Assembly (NCBI GenBank): GCA_904390925.1
Contig: CAJFMB010000006.1
Coordinates: 1 to 56,113, forward strand
DNA: 56,113 nucleotides
Reading direction: 5' to 3'
Source of the DNA: an uncultured Subdoligranulum sp.
GTDB taxonomy: Bacteria; Bacillota; Clostridia; Oscillospirales; Ruminococcaceae
A program made the translations under genes and the position numbers. A model generated the notes under the pieces. The model made no database searches. It worked only from the letters and a program-made list of their open reading frames with translations, and was not told the origin of the DNA. This document shows, one piece after another, positions 32,955-41,036 of the stretch. Every line of letters begins with the position of its first letter. The stretch's first letter is position 1.

Positions 32955-35603
32955 TTATGCCTGCTTGCGCTTTGCCAGAGCACGCTGGCAGGCCTTGACA
33001 ATCTCGACGATGGGCAGTACCAGCACCGCCAGCACCAGAGCCGTCAGGTACTCGGGCAGGCTGACAGGGGTGAAGCCGAATGCGTCAGCAATGAAGGGGA
33101 CTTCCAGAACAACGGTGGTCAGCAGCAGGCTGCCCAGCATGGCGCCCCAAAGCACCAGGTTGTGGCTGTGCAGTGTGAAGACACTCTTGCGCTGGCTGCG
33201 CATGTTGAAGCTGTGGACGATTTCACACATGCTCATGGTCAGGAAAGCCATGGTCATGCCGTCGGGGGAGATACCCTGGGGCATCTCGAAATAGCCCACC
33301 TCCATGCAGTGGCCGATGATGTAGCTGGCCAGCGTGATGATGGTGATGACAATGCCCTGATAGGCCACGTCGACGCCCAGACCGCCAGCAAAGATGCCGT
33401 CGCTGGTCTTGCGGGGCGGACGGTTCATGACATCAGGCTCCGCCTTCTCCAGGCCCAGGGCCAGAGCAGGGAAGCAGTCGGTGATCAGGTTGATGAAGAG
33501 CAGGTGCACAGGCTGCAGCAGGGTAAAGCCCAGCAGCGTGGCGAAGAAGACACCCAGCACCTCGCTCATGTTGGAGGCCAGCAGGAACTGGATGGCCTTG
33601 CGGATGTTGTCGTAGATGCGGCGGCCTTCACCCACAGCGTTGACGATGGTGGCAAAGTTGTCGTCGGCCAGAACCATGTCAGCCACATTTTTGGTCACGT
33701 CGGTGCCGGTGATGCCCATGCCGACGCCGATGTCAGCAGACTTGATGGAAGGCGCATCGTTGACGCCGTCGCCGGTCATGGCGGTGACGCAGCCAGCCTT
33801 CTTCCAGGCATTGACGATCCGGACCTTGTGCTCCGGCTGCACACGGGCATAGACGCCGTATTTCCGAATGTTCTTGTCCAGTTCCTCGTCAGACATCTCG
33901 TTCAGGTCAGCGCCGGTGATGGCTTCATCAGCGCTCTTGATGATGCCCAGCTCGGTGGCGATGGCCACGGCGGTGTCCTTGTGGTCGCCGGTGATCATGA
34001 CGGGGCGGATACCGGCGCTGCGGCATTCCACAATGGCGTCCTTGACCTCGGGACGGACCGGGTCAATCATGCCGGTCAGACCGATAAAGCACAGATCCTG
34101 CTCCAGGAAGGCGGGCTCATTGCTCTCCGGCTTGTGGTCCCACTTGCGGAAGGAGGCAGACAGCACGCGCAGGGCACGGTCAGCCAGACTCTTGTTGTCG
34201 GCCAGAATGGCTTTGCGCTTTTCCTCGGTCATGGGCAGAACCTTGCCGTTCTCCCAGTAGGTGGTGCAGCGGCGCAGCACTTCGTCCGGAGCACCCTTGG
34301 TGTACTGCATCCAGCCGTCAGCAGTCTTGTGCACGGTGGACATCATCTTGCGGCCGGAATCAAAGGGCGCTTCGTCCACGCGGGGCGTAGCGGCCTCCAG
34401 CTCACTCTTGGGCATGCCCAGCTTGGCGGCGTATGCCACCAGAGCGGCCTCGGTGGGTTCGCCTTCCGCCTCGCCCTTGTCATTCAGATGGGCGTCGCTG
34501 CACAGCGCCATGGCGGTGGCCAGCAGTTTTTCGTCGCTGCCGGTGTGATCCACAACCGTCATCTTGTTCTGGGTCAGGGTACCGGTCTTGTCCGAGCAGA
34601 TGACCTGGGCGCAGCCCAGGGTCTCCACAGCGGTCAGTTTGCGGATGACGGCATTGCGCTTGGACATGTTGGTGACGCCGATGGAAAGGACCACAGTCAC
34701 GACAGTGGCCAGGCCCTCAGGGATGGCAGCCACAGCCAGCGAGACAGCCACCATGAAGGTGGACAGAACCGTATTCAGGTCAAACCGACCGGCGGAGATC
34801 AGGTTGAACACAAAGATAAAGACACAGATGCCCAGCACCAGTTTGGACAGGGTCTTGCCCAGCTGATCCAGCTTTTTCTGCAGCGGGGTCTGTTCCTCCA
34901 CAGCGGAGGCCAGTGCGCCGGCGATCTTGCCCATCTCGGTATCCATACCGGTGTGGGTGATCACAGCCTTGCCGCGGCCGTATACAACGGTGGAACCCAT
35001 GTAGCACATGTTCTTGCGGTCGCCCAGCGGCACATCCTTTTTGCCGTCCAGAGACAGGGCTTCAATGACCTTGTGCACGGGCACACTCTCGCCGGTCAGG
35101 GCAGCCTCCTCAATCTGCAGGCTGGCGCTTTCCAGCAGACGTCCGTCGGCGGGCACAGCGTCGCCGGCCTCCAGGACCACCACGTCGCCGGGCACCAGCT
35201 CAGCGGAGTGCAGCAGCACCTGCTTTCCGTCGCGCAGCACCTTGCTGGTGGCGGCGGTCATGGTCTGCAGTGCTTCGATGGCAGCTTCGGCCTTGCTTTC
35301 CTGATAAACGCCCAAAACCGCATTGAGCAGGACGACAATCAGGATGATGAACACCTCGGCGAAACCCTCGCCCGAGAAATAGTTGGTCACAGCCGACACA
35401 GCGGCAGCAACCATCAGGATAATCAGCATCGGGTCTTTCAGCTGTTCCAGGAACCGCTGCAGCAGCGTCGGCTTGGGCGCCTCCTTCAGGCGGTTGGGGC
35501 CGTATTGGTCCAGCCGCTTTTTCGCTTCTTCACTGGAAAGGCCTTCGGGGGTGCTCTGCGTCTGCTTCAGGGCGTCCTGGGCAGACAGCGTATACTCATT
35601 CAT
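32955..35603 (-). CDS. Calcium-type P-type ATPase (cation-translocating)
   Basis: An 882-residue P2 ATPase. The N-terminal cation ATPase domain is followed by helices 1-2. The actuator loop has LVPGDVVVLEAGDAVPADGR and EAALTGESVPVHK. AAIPEGLATVVTVVLSIG is the ion-site helix, with PEGL as in Ca pumps. The phosphorylation motif DKTGTLTQNK and TGDGVNDAPSIK complete the core. Four more helices form the C-terminus. It probably exports Ca2+; Mn2+ transport is also known in such pumps. The start follows AGGAGG by 9 bases. It lies downstream of mntP on the same strand. Confidence 0.93.
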   Translation of the reverse strand: MNEYTLSAQDALKQTQSTPEGLSSEEAKKRLDQYGPNRLKEAPKPTLLQRFLEQLKDPMLIILMVAAAVSAVTNYFSGEGFAEVFIILIVVLLNAVLGVYQESKAEAAIEALQTMTAATSKVLRDGKQVLLHSAELVPGDVVVLEAGDAVPADGRLLESASLQIEEAALTGESVPVHKVIEALSLDGKKDVPLGDRKNMCYMGSTVVYGRGKAVITHTGMDTEMGKIAGALASAVEEQTPLQKKLDQLGKTLSKLVLGICVFIFVFNLISAGRFDLNTVLSTFMVAVSLAVAAIPEGLATVVTVVLSIGVTNMSKRNAVIRKLTAVETLGCAQVICSDKTGTLTQNKMTVVDHTGSDEKLLATAMALCSDAHLNDKGEAEGEPTEAALVAYAAKLGMPKSELEAATPRVDEAPFDSGRKMMSTVHKTADGWMQYTKGAPDEVLRRCTTYWENGKVLPMTEEKRKAILADNKSLADRALRVLSASFRKWDHKPESNEPAFLEQDLCFIGLTGMIDPVRPEVKDAIVECRSAGIRPVMITGDHKDTAVAIATELGIIKSADEAITGADLNEMSDEELDKNIRKYGVYARVQPEHKVRIVNAWKKAGCVTAMTGDGVNDAPSIKSADIGVGMGITGTDVTKNVADMVLADDNFATIVNAVGEGRRIYDNIRKAIQFLLASNMSEVLGVFFATLLGFTLLQPVHLLFINLITDCFPALALGLEKAEPDVMNRPPRKTSDGIFAGGLGVDVAYQGIVITIITLASYIIGHCMEVGYFEMPQGISPDGMTMAFLTMSMCEIVHSFNMRSQRKSVFTLHSHNLVLWGAMLGSLLLTTVVLEVPFIADAFGFTPVSLPEYLTALVLAVLVLPIVEIVKACQRALAKRKQA

Positions 35604-35735
35604 GCAAACTTTCCTCCTGATGAACGATATGGTTTGTTGCGAATCCATGGGGAATGCTATATGAAACAACGGCGCTTCCGGTATTCCGGAAACAAAACCG
35701 CCGGTTCAACAAAATCATGAACAGGTTCTTCTATC

Positions 35736-35744
35736 AGTATACCA
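35736..35744 (-). promoter_or_regulatory. Extended -10 promoter of the Ca-ATPase gene
   Basis: On the minus strand TGGTATACT is an extended -10 with no clear -35. The 126-base leader that follows can form a hairpin with an inner CTTCCGG/CCGGAAA stem near 35667-35693. I see no manganese riboswitch core in it. Confidence 0.5.
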
Positions 35745-35813
35745 GAAACCTGTCCGACCGCACAGCTGTTTTTGGCGGCAAGCCGAAAAAATATCGGTTC
35801 TGTGGCAGATATG

Positions 35814-36374
35814 TCATGCAAGAACGCCAAGGCCCTGCAAAAGGGTTTTCAGCCCGATCAAAATCAGCACCGCGCCGCCGGCACGCTCAGCCAGAGCGCT
35901 GAATTTTGCTCCGAACACAGCACCGATCTTCACACCGATGGCAGAGCAGACAAAGGTGGTCACGCCGATGATGGCGGCGGCAGGGCCAATTTCAACATCC
36001 ACAGCGGCGTAAGCAACGCCCACTGCCAGCGCGTCGATGGAGGTGGCCACCGCCAGCGGCAGCATGGCTTTGGGGCTGAAATCGTCGTTCAGGCTTTCCT
36101 CCTCGCCAAAGCTCTCCCGCACCATGTTGGCGCCGATCAATGCCAGCAGGATAAAGGCCAGCCAGTAGCCGATGCTTTGCAGCAGGCCCGAGAAGGTTCC
36201 GCCGAGAAAATAGCCGATCACCGGCATCAGGGCCTGAAAACCGCCGAAATAGATGCCGCAGATCAGTGCGTGAGAAATGCTCAGCTTTCGCACCGAAAGG
36301 CCCTTGCAGATGGATACCGCAAACGCATCCATGGACAGGCTCAGACCCACCAGAAACAGTTCCCAAATGCCCAT
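35814..36374 (-). CDS. mntP: Manganese efflux pump MntP
   Basis: A 186-residue membrane protein with six helices in two similar halves. It shows SLSMDAFAVSICKGL near residue 12 and ATSIDALAVGVAYA near 105, the two DUF204 motifs with transport Asp residues. GGGAGG is 7 bases before the start. It exports excess Mn2+. The leader upstream carries a manganese riboswitch with a terminator, as is common for this family, so expression should rise with Mn2+. The Ca-ATPase gene follows 210 bases downstream. Confidence 0.93.
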   Translation of the reverse strand: MGIWELFLVGLSLSMDAFAVSICKGLSVRKLSISHALICGIYFGGFQALMPVIGYFLGGTFSGLLQSIGYWLAFILLALIGANMVRESFGEEESLNDDFSPKAMLPLAVATSIDALAVGVAYAAVDVEIGPAAAIIGVTTFVCSAIGVKIGAVFGAKFSALAERAGGAVLILIGLKTLLQGLGVLA

Positions 36375-36480
36375 AAAACATCCTCCCGTCCTGTAAAACA
36401 GGTTTTGCCGCCACAGCAAAGCGGCATTTCTGGATGGCGGCAAGGCCTGCCGCTGCGGCTGCGAAAGGGAAAAGGCACAC

Positions 36481-36535
36481 AAAAAAACGAGACCTATCTG
36501 CCCAACGCCCCAAAAGGCAAAACAGATAAGTCTCG
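36481..36535 (-). terminator. Riboswitch-controlled terminator before mntP
   Basis: On the minus strand the stem CGAGACTTATCTG (36523-36535) pairs with CAGATAGGTCTCG (36488-36500) and is followed by seven T's. One G-U pair is present. Confidence 0.85.
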
Positions 36536-36621
36536 CTGTTTCAAACAAAGCCAGGGTCAGGAAAGACCCAAGATGTTGGCAATGCTACACGGTGACCCGC
36601 GCCAGCTACTCCCTTACGTTG
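36481..36621 (-). promoter_or_regulatory. yybP-ykoY manganese riboswitch controlling mntP
   Basis: The minus-strand leader of mntP contains ACGTAAGGGAGTAGCTGG, matching the GGGGAGUAGC core of the yybP-ykoY aptamer. A second conserved arm region around CCAACATCTTGGGTC follows. The aptamer runs from the start site near 36621 to about 36540. The expression platform is the terminator at 36481-36535. The gene it controls, an Mn exporter, fits a Mn-sensing ON switch. The aptamer boundaries are estimated by eye. Confidence 0.85.
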
Positions 36622-36627
36622 AGATGA

Positions 36628-36657
36628 ATTATAGCACGGAAAAAACTGCCATGTCAA
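36628..36657 (-). promoter_or_regulatory. Promoter of mntP and its riboswitch
   Basis: On the minus strand TTGACA (36652-36657) and TATAAT (36628-36633), both perfect, have an 18-base spacer. Confidence 0.82.
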
Positions 36658-36702
36658 CAGGTCCGGCGGGATTTCCTGACGGATTCCGGGCAAAATGCAG
36701 GA

Positions 36703-36731
36703 TTGCGCAAATCCATGTTTTGGTTTACAAT
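36703..36731 (+). promoter_or_regulatory. Promoter of the HAD phosphatase gene
   Basis: TTGCGC (36703-36708) and TACAAT (36726-36731) have a 17-base spacer, about 33 bases before the start codon. Confidence 0.65.
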
Positions 36732-36763
36732 AAATCAGAACTATGGCATAAAACGAGGGGGAC

Positions 36764-37618
36764 ATGACTGGCCCCGAACAGGATGTGACGGATATGCAGA
36801 TCAAGATGCTGGCTTTGGACCTGGATGGAACGCTGACTGACAGCGAAAAGAAGGTGACACCCCGCACGGCGCAGGACCTGGCACTCGCCGCGGAAAAAGG
36901 GGTCCGCATTGTACTGGCAAGCGGCCGCCCCACAGCAGGGGTTCAGCCTCTGGCACGGGAGCTGGGCCTGGATAAGAACGGCGGCTGTATTCTGAGTTAC
37001 AACGGCGGCAAGATCATTGACTGCGCCTCCGGACTGACACTGGTGCAGCATGCCTTCCCGCCGGAACTCATCGGTCCGGTCTGCCAGTTTGCCCGCGAGG
37101 CGGGGACAGTGGCCCTGACCTACGATGCAAACGGCATTGTGACAGAGCAGCCCGCAGACCCGTACGTGGAAATTGAAGCCCGCACCAACCGCATTCCTGT
37201 CCGCAAGGTGGAGGATCTGACGGCTGCTGTGGATTTTCCCATCAACAAGATTCTTGTGGTGGGGGACCCCGACCGGATGCCCCATGTGGAAGAATTGATG
37301 CAGCAGAAGTTTGCCGGTCAGCTGTCGATTTATCGCTCGCAGCCGTTTTTCATCGAGGTCATGCCCCTGGGCATTGAAAAGGCAGCTTCGCTGGAATTGC
37401 TTCTGCGCACCCAGGGTCTGTTTGCCAAAAACCTGATGGCCTGCGGTGACGGCTGGAATGATCTTCCCATGATCCGGTTTGCAGGCCTGGGGGTTGCCAT
37501 GGGCAATGCCGTGCCGCAGGTCAAGGCGGCGGCAGATTATGTGACAGCCGACAACGATCATGACGGTGTTGGACTGGCAATTGAAAAGTTTATTTTGCAA
37601 GAGGAGACGAACCCTTGA
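36764..37618 (+). CDS. Cof-type HAD-superfamily phosphatase
   Basis: A 284-residue HAD IIB (Cof) hydrolase. It has DLDGTLTDSEKKVTPRT near residue 19 (nucleophile and acid Asp), ASGRP (motif 2 region), a central alpha/beta cap and GDGWNDLPMIRFAG near 225. Such proteins dephosphorylate sugar phosphates or cofactors; the substrate is unknown. The GAGGGGG ribosome site is close to the ATG; a second ATG lies ten codons in. Its stop overlaps the next start (TTGA). Confidence 0.9.
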   Translation: MTGPEQDVTDMQIKMLALDLDGTLTDSEKKVTPRTAQDLALAAEKGVRIVLASGRPTAGVQPLARELGLDKNGGCILSYNGGKIIDCASGLTLVQHAFPPELIGPVCQFAREAGTVALTYDANGIVTEQPADPYVEIEARTNRIPVRKVEDLTAAVDFPINKILVVGDPDRMPHVEELMQQKFAGQLSIYRSQPFFIEVMPLGIEKAASLELLLRTQGLFAKNLMACGDGWNDLPMIRFAGLGVAMGNAVPQVKAAADYVTADNDHDGVGLAIEKFILQEETNP

Positions 37619-38601
37619 ACCTGATCATTTTTGACCTGGAATGGAATATCGGATACCAGCCCAAAACCTTCCAGTATCATGGTGCCGAAATCACGTTGCG
37701 CGGAGAGATCATTCAGATCGGCGCCGTACGGATTGATGAAAACGGCAATGTGCTGGATACCTTTGATATGACACTCAGGCCCCGGATTTTCCGCAAACTG
37801 CAGCATCACATTGCCAAGGTGACCGGCCTGACCCAGGTGGAACTGGATATGGGTGTGCCGATTGCCGAAGGCCTGGCGGAATTTGTCCGATGGGCCGGCC
37901 CGGATGCCCAGTTTGCCGAGTGGGGTCTGGACGATGTGCCGGTACTCAAGCAGAATTTGTTCCTGAATGGCCTGGACGAAAGCTGGCCTGAGCACTGGTA
38001 TGACCTGCAGCGGGTGTTTTTGCAGAGTTTTCCGCGCAAGGAAGGCGAGGGCATGACGCTGGAAAGCGTTGTGGACCGCATGGGCATTGAAAAGGATATC
38101 CCGTTCCACAACGCGCTGGACGATGCCATGTATACGGTACGGATTGCCCGGCTTCTGCCGCTGGCGGATGCGCTGCGTGCCTACCCTTCGGAGGAAACAC
38201 AGCTGCGGGAGGCATTGCTGACCGATCCGGCATCCACCTATTACGATGTGACCCTCTTTCCGGGACGCCTCAACCATGACGATTACAAGACTGTACCGGA
38301 GCTCTGTGCGGTCAACTGCCCGCTTTGCGGCAGTGCGCTGAACGTGGGGGAAATCTGGCTCAAGCGCGGCAATACCGGGTACTACACCCAGGCGGACTGC
38401 CCAAGACACGGCAGCTGGTTTTTGCGGTTCAAGCTTTCCCGGCGGGACGGACTTCACTGGAGCTTTGCCCGCTGTATTGAAGCCACCCGGCCGGAAACAC
38501 TGGAGAAATATAACCGACAGAAGGCACGGCAGGAGGCACGGCTGAAAAAGCATGCCGAAGCCCTTGCAAACGACAACACCGGCCCGGAAACAAGTGAATA
38601 A
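37615..38601 (+). CDS. DEDDh 3'-5' exonuclease with a C-terminal zinc-ribbon-like domain
   Basis: A 328-residue protein. Residues 1-190 form a DnaQ/KapD-like exonuclease: FDLEWN at the start (Asp and Glu of motif I), EWGLDDVPVLKQN (motif II) and HNALDDAMYTVRIA (motif III). From about residue 230 it has CPLCGSAL, then CPRHGSWF about 25 residues later, a Cys2/Cys-His arrangement that could bind zinc. The rest of the tail is basic. It may trim RNA or DNA ends. The TTG start overlaps the HAD stop and follows AGAGGAGA. Confidence 0.85.
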   Translation: MNLIIFDLEWNIGYQPKTFQYHGAEITLRGEIIQIGAVRIDENGNVLDTFDMTLRPRIFRKLQHHIAKVTGLTQVELDMGVPIAEGLAEFVRWAGPDAQFAEWGLDDVPVLKQNLFLNGLDESWPEHWYDLQRVFLQSFPRKEGEGMTLESVVDRMGIEKDIPFHNALDDAMYTVRIARLLPLADALRAYPSEETQLREALLTDPASTYYDVTLFPGRLNHDDYKTVPELCAVNCPLCGSALNVGEIWLKRGNTGYYTQADCPRHGSWFLRFKLSRRDGLHWSFARCIEATRPETLEKYNRQKARQEARLKKHAEALANDNTGPETSE

Positions 38602-38610
38602 AGCCTGTAA

Positions 38611-38650
38611 CGGCAGCAAAATCTGATTGGGTTTTGCTGCCGCTCTTTTT
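38611..38650 (+). terminator. Terminator after the exonuclease gene
   Basis: An 11-base-pair stem, CGGCAGCAAAA with TTTTGCTGCCG, has a 10-base loop and is followed by CTCTTTTTTG. Confidence 0.88.
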
Positions 38651-38724
38651 TGACAGGGGTTGAAATGCAAGCCTTTTTCACCGGAAAAACAAGTCGAAAA
38701 GAGGAGAAAGCCAAAACTGAAACA

Positions 38725-38762
38725 TTGTCGAAATATCGTACAAAACGAAGCGTGACGACAAA
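38725..38762 (+). promoter_or_regulatory. Two 0A-box-like sites upstream of the Spo0A-like locus
   Basis: TTGTCGAAA at 38725-38733 matches the core of the Spo0A box (TTTGTCGAAA). An inverted TTTGTCG lies at 38756-38762, about 30 bases away. They lie in the 250-base gap before the regulatory locus. That gap also holds a possible promoter (TTGCTT at 38792-38797 and TATATC or CATAAT at 38815-38825). A TACCCGG/CCGGGTA hairpin near 38846-38872 lies in the leader. A single 7-base match is not rare in 56 kb, so the value lies in the position. Confidence 0.4.
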
Positions 38763-38901
38763 GATGGCAAAAATCGTCCACAGGTTAGCTCTTGCTTTTG
38801 TCCGGGCGGCGGGTTATATCATAATAGTGTAATCATCTTGCGGCGTACCCGGATGTGCCAGCATACCGGGTAAGATAATTTTGGATACGGAGTGATCAGG
38901 C

Positions 38902-39204
38902 GTGAAGGAGAACGAGTGGTGTGTATATGTCCGCGAATATTCGGAGCTTCCCGGGCTGCAAAATGCCGGAAGTATCCGCTATTCGCTGGTACGGCAGGAT
39001 TCGGGACTCAGCCTGCGCGCGGAGCAGTTCCGGGCCGGGCAGTCGATACCGGTCAGCAGGGCACGATGCCTTTTGACCGGTGTGACGCGGCGCACGGCCG
39101 AAAACCTGCTGCGTTTCCTTTACGAGAATGCGGTGGAACCGTCCAGCATCTGTGCGGTGGTGTCTGACTGTCTGGAACAGCAGATCCTGCCGCAGTGCCG
39201 GTAA
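38902..39204 (+). CDS. Small protein, possibly DUF6514-like
   Basis: A 100-residue protein with a strand-rich N-terminal half (WCVYVREYSEL, IRYSLVRQDSG) and a helical part (RTAENLLRFLYENAVEPSS). Layout and size recall DUF6514 proteins of clostridia, a family without a known function; this match is uncertain. The start is GTG with GGAG 10 bases upstream. It lies 71 bases before the Spo0A-like gene and probably shares its transcript. Confidence 0.7.
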   Translation: MKENEWCVYVREYSELPGLQNAGSIRYSLVRQDSGLSLRAEQFRAGQSIPVSRARCLLTGVTRRTAENLLRFLYENAVEPSSICAVVSDCLEQQILPQCR

Positions 39205-39275
39205 TGCCGGCAGAACCCGCCAGCTTGGAAAGATCGATAAGATACAGGAATACTGATACTGGAGATGGTAACACT

Positions 39276-40031
39276 ATGTCACAACCATCCGGGGCCATTC
39301 TCACTGCATTGTTTGCAGATGGCGACAGGGGACGGCGTGAGGCGGTCAAACTGTATGCTTCGGTCCAAAAGGAAATCCGGCTTGTCGCAGTGGTGGGAAC
39401 CGGCCGGGAACTGTTGCAGCAGCTGCAGGATGCCGTGGCGGTGGATGTGCTGATTGTGGACGCGCTGCTGCCGGACATGGGAATATTTGATCTTCTGTTT
39501 GAGCTGGCCCGGATGCGCTTGAAAGAGCCTCCGGCGGTTCTTGTGACGCTGTGCGCAGCCAATGAAGCCATGCGGCACAGGCTCTTGACAGCCGGAGCGG
39601 ATTTCATTATCCTAAAACCATACCATCTGGCCTCCCTGTTTGATACGGCTCTTTATACGGCAAACACTTCCCAGTCGCTGCAGGAACGGCGGGCCCGCTC
39701 CCACATCAACTGGCATCTGGCTGCCCTGAAGGCGCCTGCCTCCATGGAAGGGACGGACTATATCCGCTGGATTCTGTCGGAACTGGTACTTCGCACCCCT
39801 ACTGCCACTGCGGATGAGCTGTATCGCACCATTGCCATGATGGAGTCACACACCACGCTGAACACCATCAGCAAAGCAGTCGGACGCTCCGTTCAGGCAA
39901 TCTGGAAGCAGGCATCGCAGGAATATCTGGATCTGTGTGAGTATTTCGGGGAAGGTACAGATAAGCCGCTGTCCAACATGAAGCTGATCAAGGGGCTGGC
40001 GGTTCGTATCCGATGGGAACTCGGGCTGTAA
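39276..40031 (+). CDS. Divergent Spo0A-like response regulator
   Basis: A 251-residue protein with a receiver domain (1-125) and a C-terminal domain (about 144-251). The receiver keeps the acidic pair Asp15/Asp17, phospho-acceptor Asp62 in DVLIVDALLPD, Thr91 and Lys114 in IILKPYHL. This last stretch is close to FILKPFDM of Bacillus Spo0A. The C-terminal part follows the Spo0A effector pattern: WHLAALKAPASMEGTDYI, ELYRTIAMME, ISKAVGRSVQAIWKQA and KPLSNMKLIKGLAVRIRWEL. The helix matching the Spo0A recognition helix differs at several positions. It may be this species' Spo0A or a paralogue. GGAG is 11 bases upstream. An ATPase gene follows. Confidence 0.75.
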   Translation: MSQPSGAILTALFADGDRGRREAVKLYASVQKEIRLVAVVGTGRELLQQLQDAVAVDVLIVDALLPDMGIFDLLFELARMRLKEPPAVLVTLCAANEAMRHRLLTAGADFIILKPYHLASLFDTALYTANTSQSLQERRARSHINWHLAALKAPASMEGTDYIRWILSELVLRTPTATADELYRTIAMMESHTTLNTISKAVGRSVQAIWKQASQEYLDLCEYFGEGTDKPLSNMKLIKGLAVRIRWELGL

Positions 40032-40091
40032 GCCGGAACCTCCGCAACAGGGGCAGCCGCTGCACATCCGGCTTGAGAGGAGCAGCAACAC

Positions 40092-40931
40092 ATGGAAAGC
40101 AAGGAAATCCGCACAGCAGAAACCGCACAAGTCGATATGCCGGCTGATGAACTGGCACTGCGGGGCGGCCTTCATGGCCGTATGGCGGAGGCATTCTGTA
40201 CTCTGCAAAGCTCGGTCGATGCGCTACAGCGGTATCTTGACAGCAATCTGTCCCTGCAGGCCAGACCGAAAGTTCAGGGACTTCTGGACGAGATGAACGA
40301 CCGGATTGCCTGCCTGGAACGGTTGTCCTACAATGCGGCGCGTCTTGCGACGGGGGCGATCTCCCGCGGCACCGAGGATCTTGCGCCGCTGGAACTGACG
40401 GATTATCTCGGCGAACTGACATCCTGCACCAACGAAACGCTGGCGATGCGTGGGTTTGGTGCCCGCATCGTGTTTGAAAACAACAGCGGACAACCGCATA
40501 CCTGGATTCAGGCCGGCAGCGATCTGCTGGACGGAATTCTGATGAATCTTTTGTCCAATCTGCTCTGGCAGCGCCGTGATGGAATCATGCGGTTGACGCT
40601 GCTTCCCGGCCGGATTTTGCAGTATACCGACAACGGCCCGGGTATGGCCCCGGAACTGGCCCGGGCACTGCTGGAACAGGGCAGGCCGCCGCGTGAAATC
40701 CTGGGAAGGGGCGCATTGGGCCTGCTTCTTGTGCGGGATTACAGCATCGCCATGGGTTGGCATCTGACGGTGAAAGAGGGGACCGGTCTTTGCATTCAGT
40801 TCGCTTTTCCGCAATTTGAAGCACCTGCCAATCTTGTCTTGTGGGATGGTGCGGCAACGCGCAACAGCTTTTTGCATACCCATCTGGACCGGGAACTGAA
40901 TGGTGTGTTTGGAATTCTGACGGAACCCTGA
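40092..40931 (+). CDS. Soluble histidine-kinase-like ATPase
   Basis: A 279-residue cytosolic protein with a C-terminal GHKL ATPase domain. The N box is LMNLLSNLLWQ (Asn152/Asn156), the G1 box is TDNGPGMAP (about 179-187) and the G2 box is GRGALGLLLVRDY (205-217). The N-terminal 20-90 region forms two helices like a dimerisation domain, with a single candidate phospho-His, His28 in GLHGRMAEAF. The usual H-box Pro is missing. There is no sensor or membrane part. It sits 60 bases after the Spo0A-like gene, so it is probably its kinase, phosphatase or a Spo0B-like phosphotransferase. Confidence 0.8.
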   Translation: MESKEIRTAETAQVDMPADELALRGGLHGRMAEAFCTLQSSVDALQRYLDSNLSLQARPKVQGLLDEMNDRIACLERLSYNAARLATGAISRGTEDLAPLELTDYLGELTSCTNETLAMRGFGARIVFENNSGQPHTWIQAGSDLLDGILMNLLSNLLWQRRDGIMRLTLLPGRILQYTDNGPGMAPELARALLEQGRPPREILGRGALGLLLVRDYSIAMGWHLTVKEGTGLCIQFAFPQFEAPANLVLWDGAATRNSFLHTHLDRELNGVFGILTEP

Positions 40932-40973
40932 ACCTGAAACGCTGTATCCTGTATTAAGGTAATAGAAATCATA

Positions 40974-41036
40974 CAAGCCGCATTTTCAGATGCTCCGGCA
41001 ACTCAGCCGGGCGTTGAGAAGCGGCTTTTCGCTATT
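40974..41036 (+). terminator. Probable terminator after the regulatory locus
   Basis: AAGCCGC (about 40976-40982) pairs with GCGGCTT (41021-41027), with an inner CCGGC/GCCGG stem, and TTCGCTATTTT follows. The rest of the 216-base gap to pyrH holds only a weak -10 (TAAAAT near 41094). Confidence 0.55.

Noticed and set aside
33162-35720. An 850-codon open frame on the plus strand
   Set aside because: It is exactly antisense to the P-type ATPase, and its product shows the Gly/His/Ala-rich pattern of a reverse-frame shadow.
35604-35735. A second manganese riboswitch before the Ca-type ATPase
   Set aside because: The leader has a hairpin, but I find no GGGGAGTAGC-type core or paired terminator.
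38650-38832. A 60-codon open frame before the regulatory locus
   Set aside because: It begins inside the T tract of the upstream terminator, has no ribosome site and overlaps the 0A-box-like sites and probable promoter.
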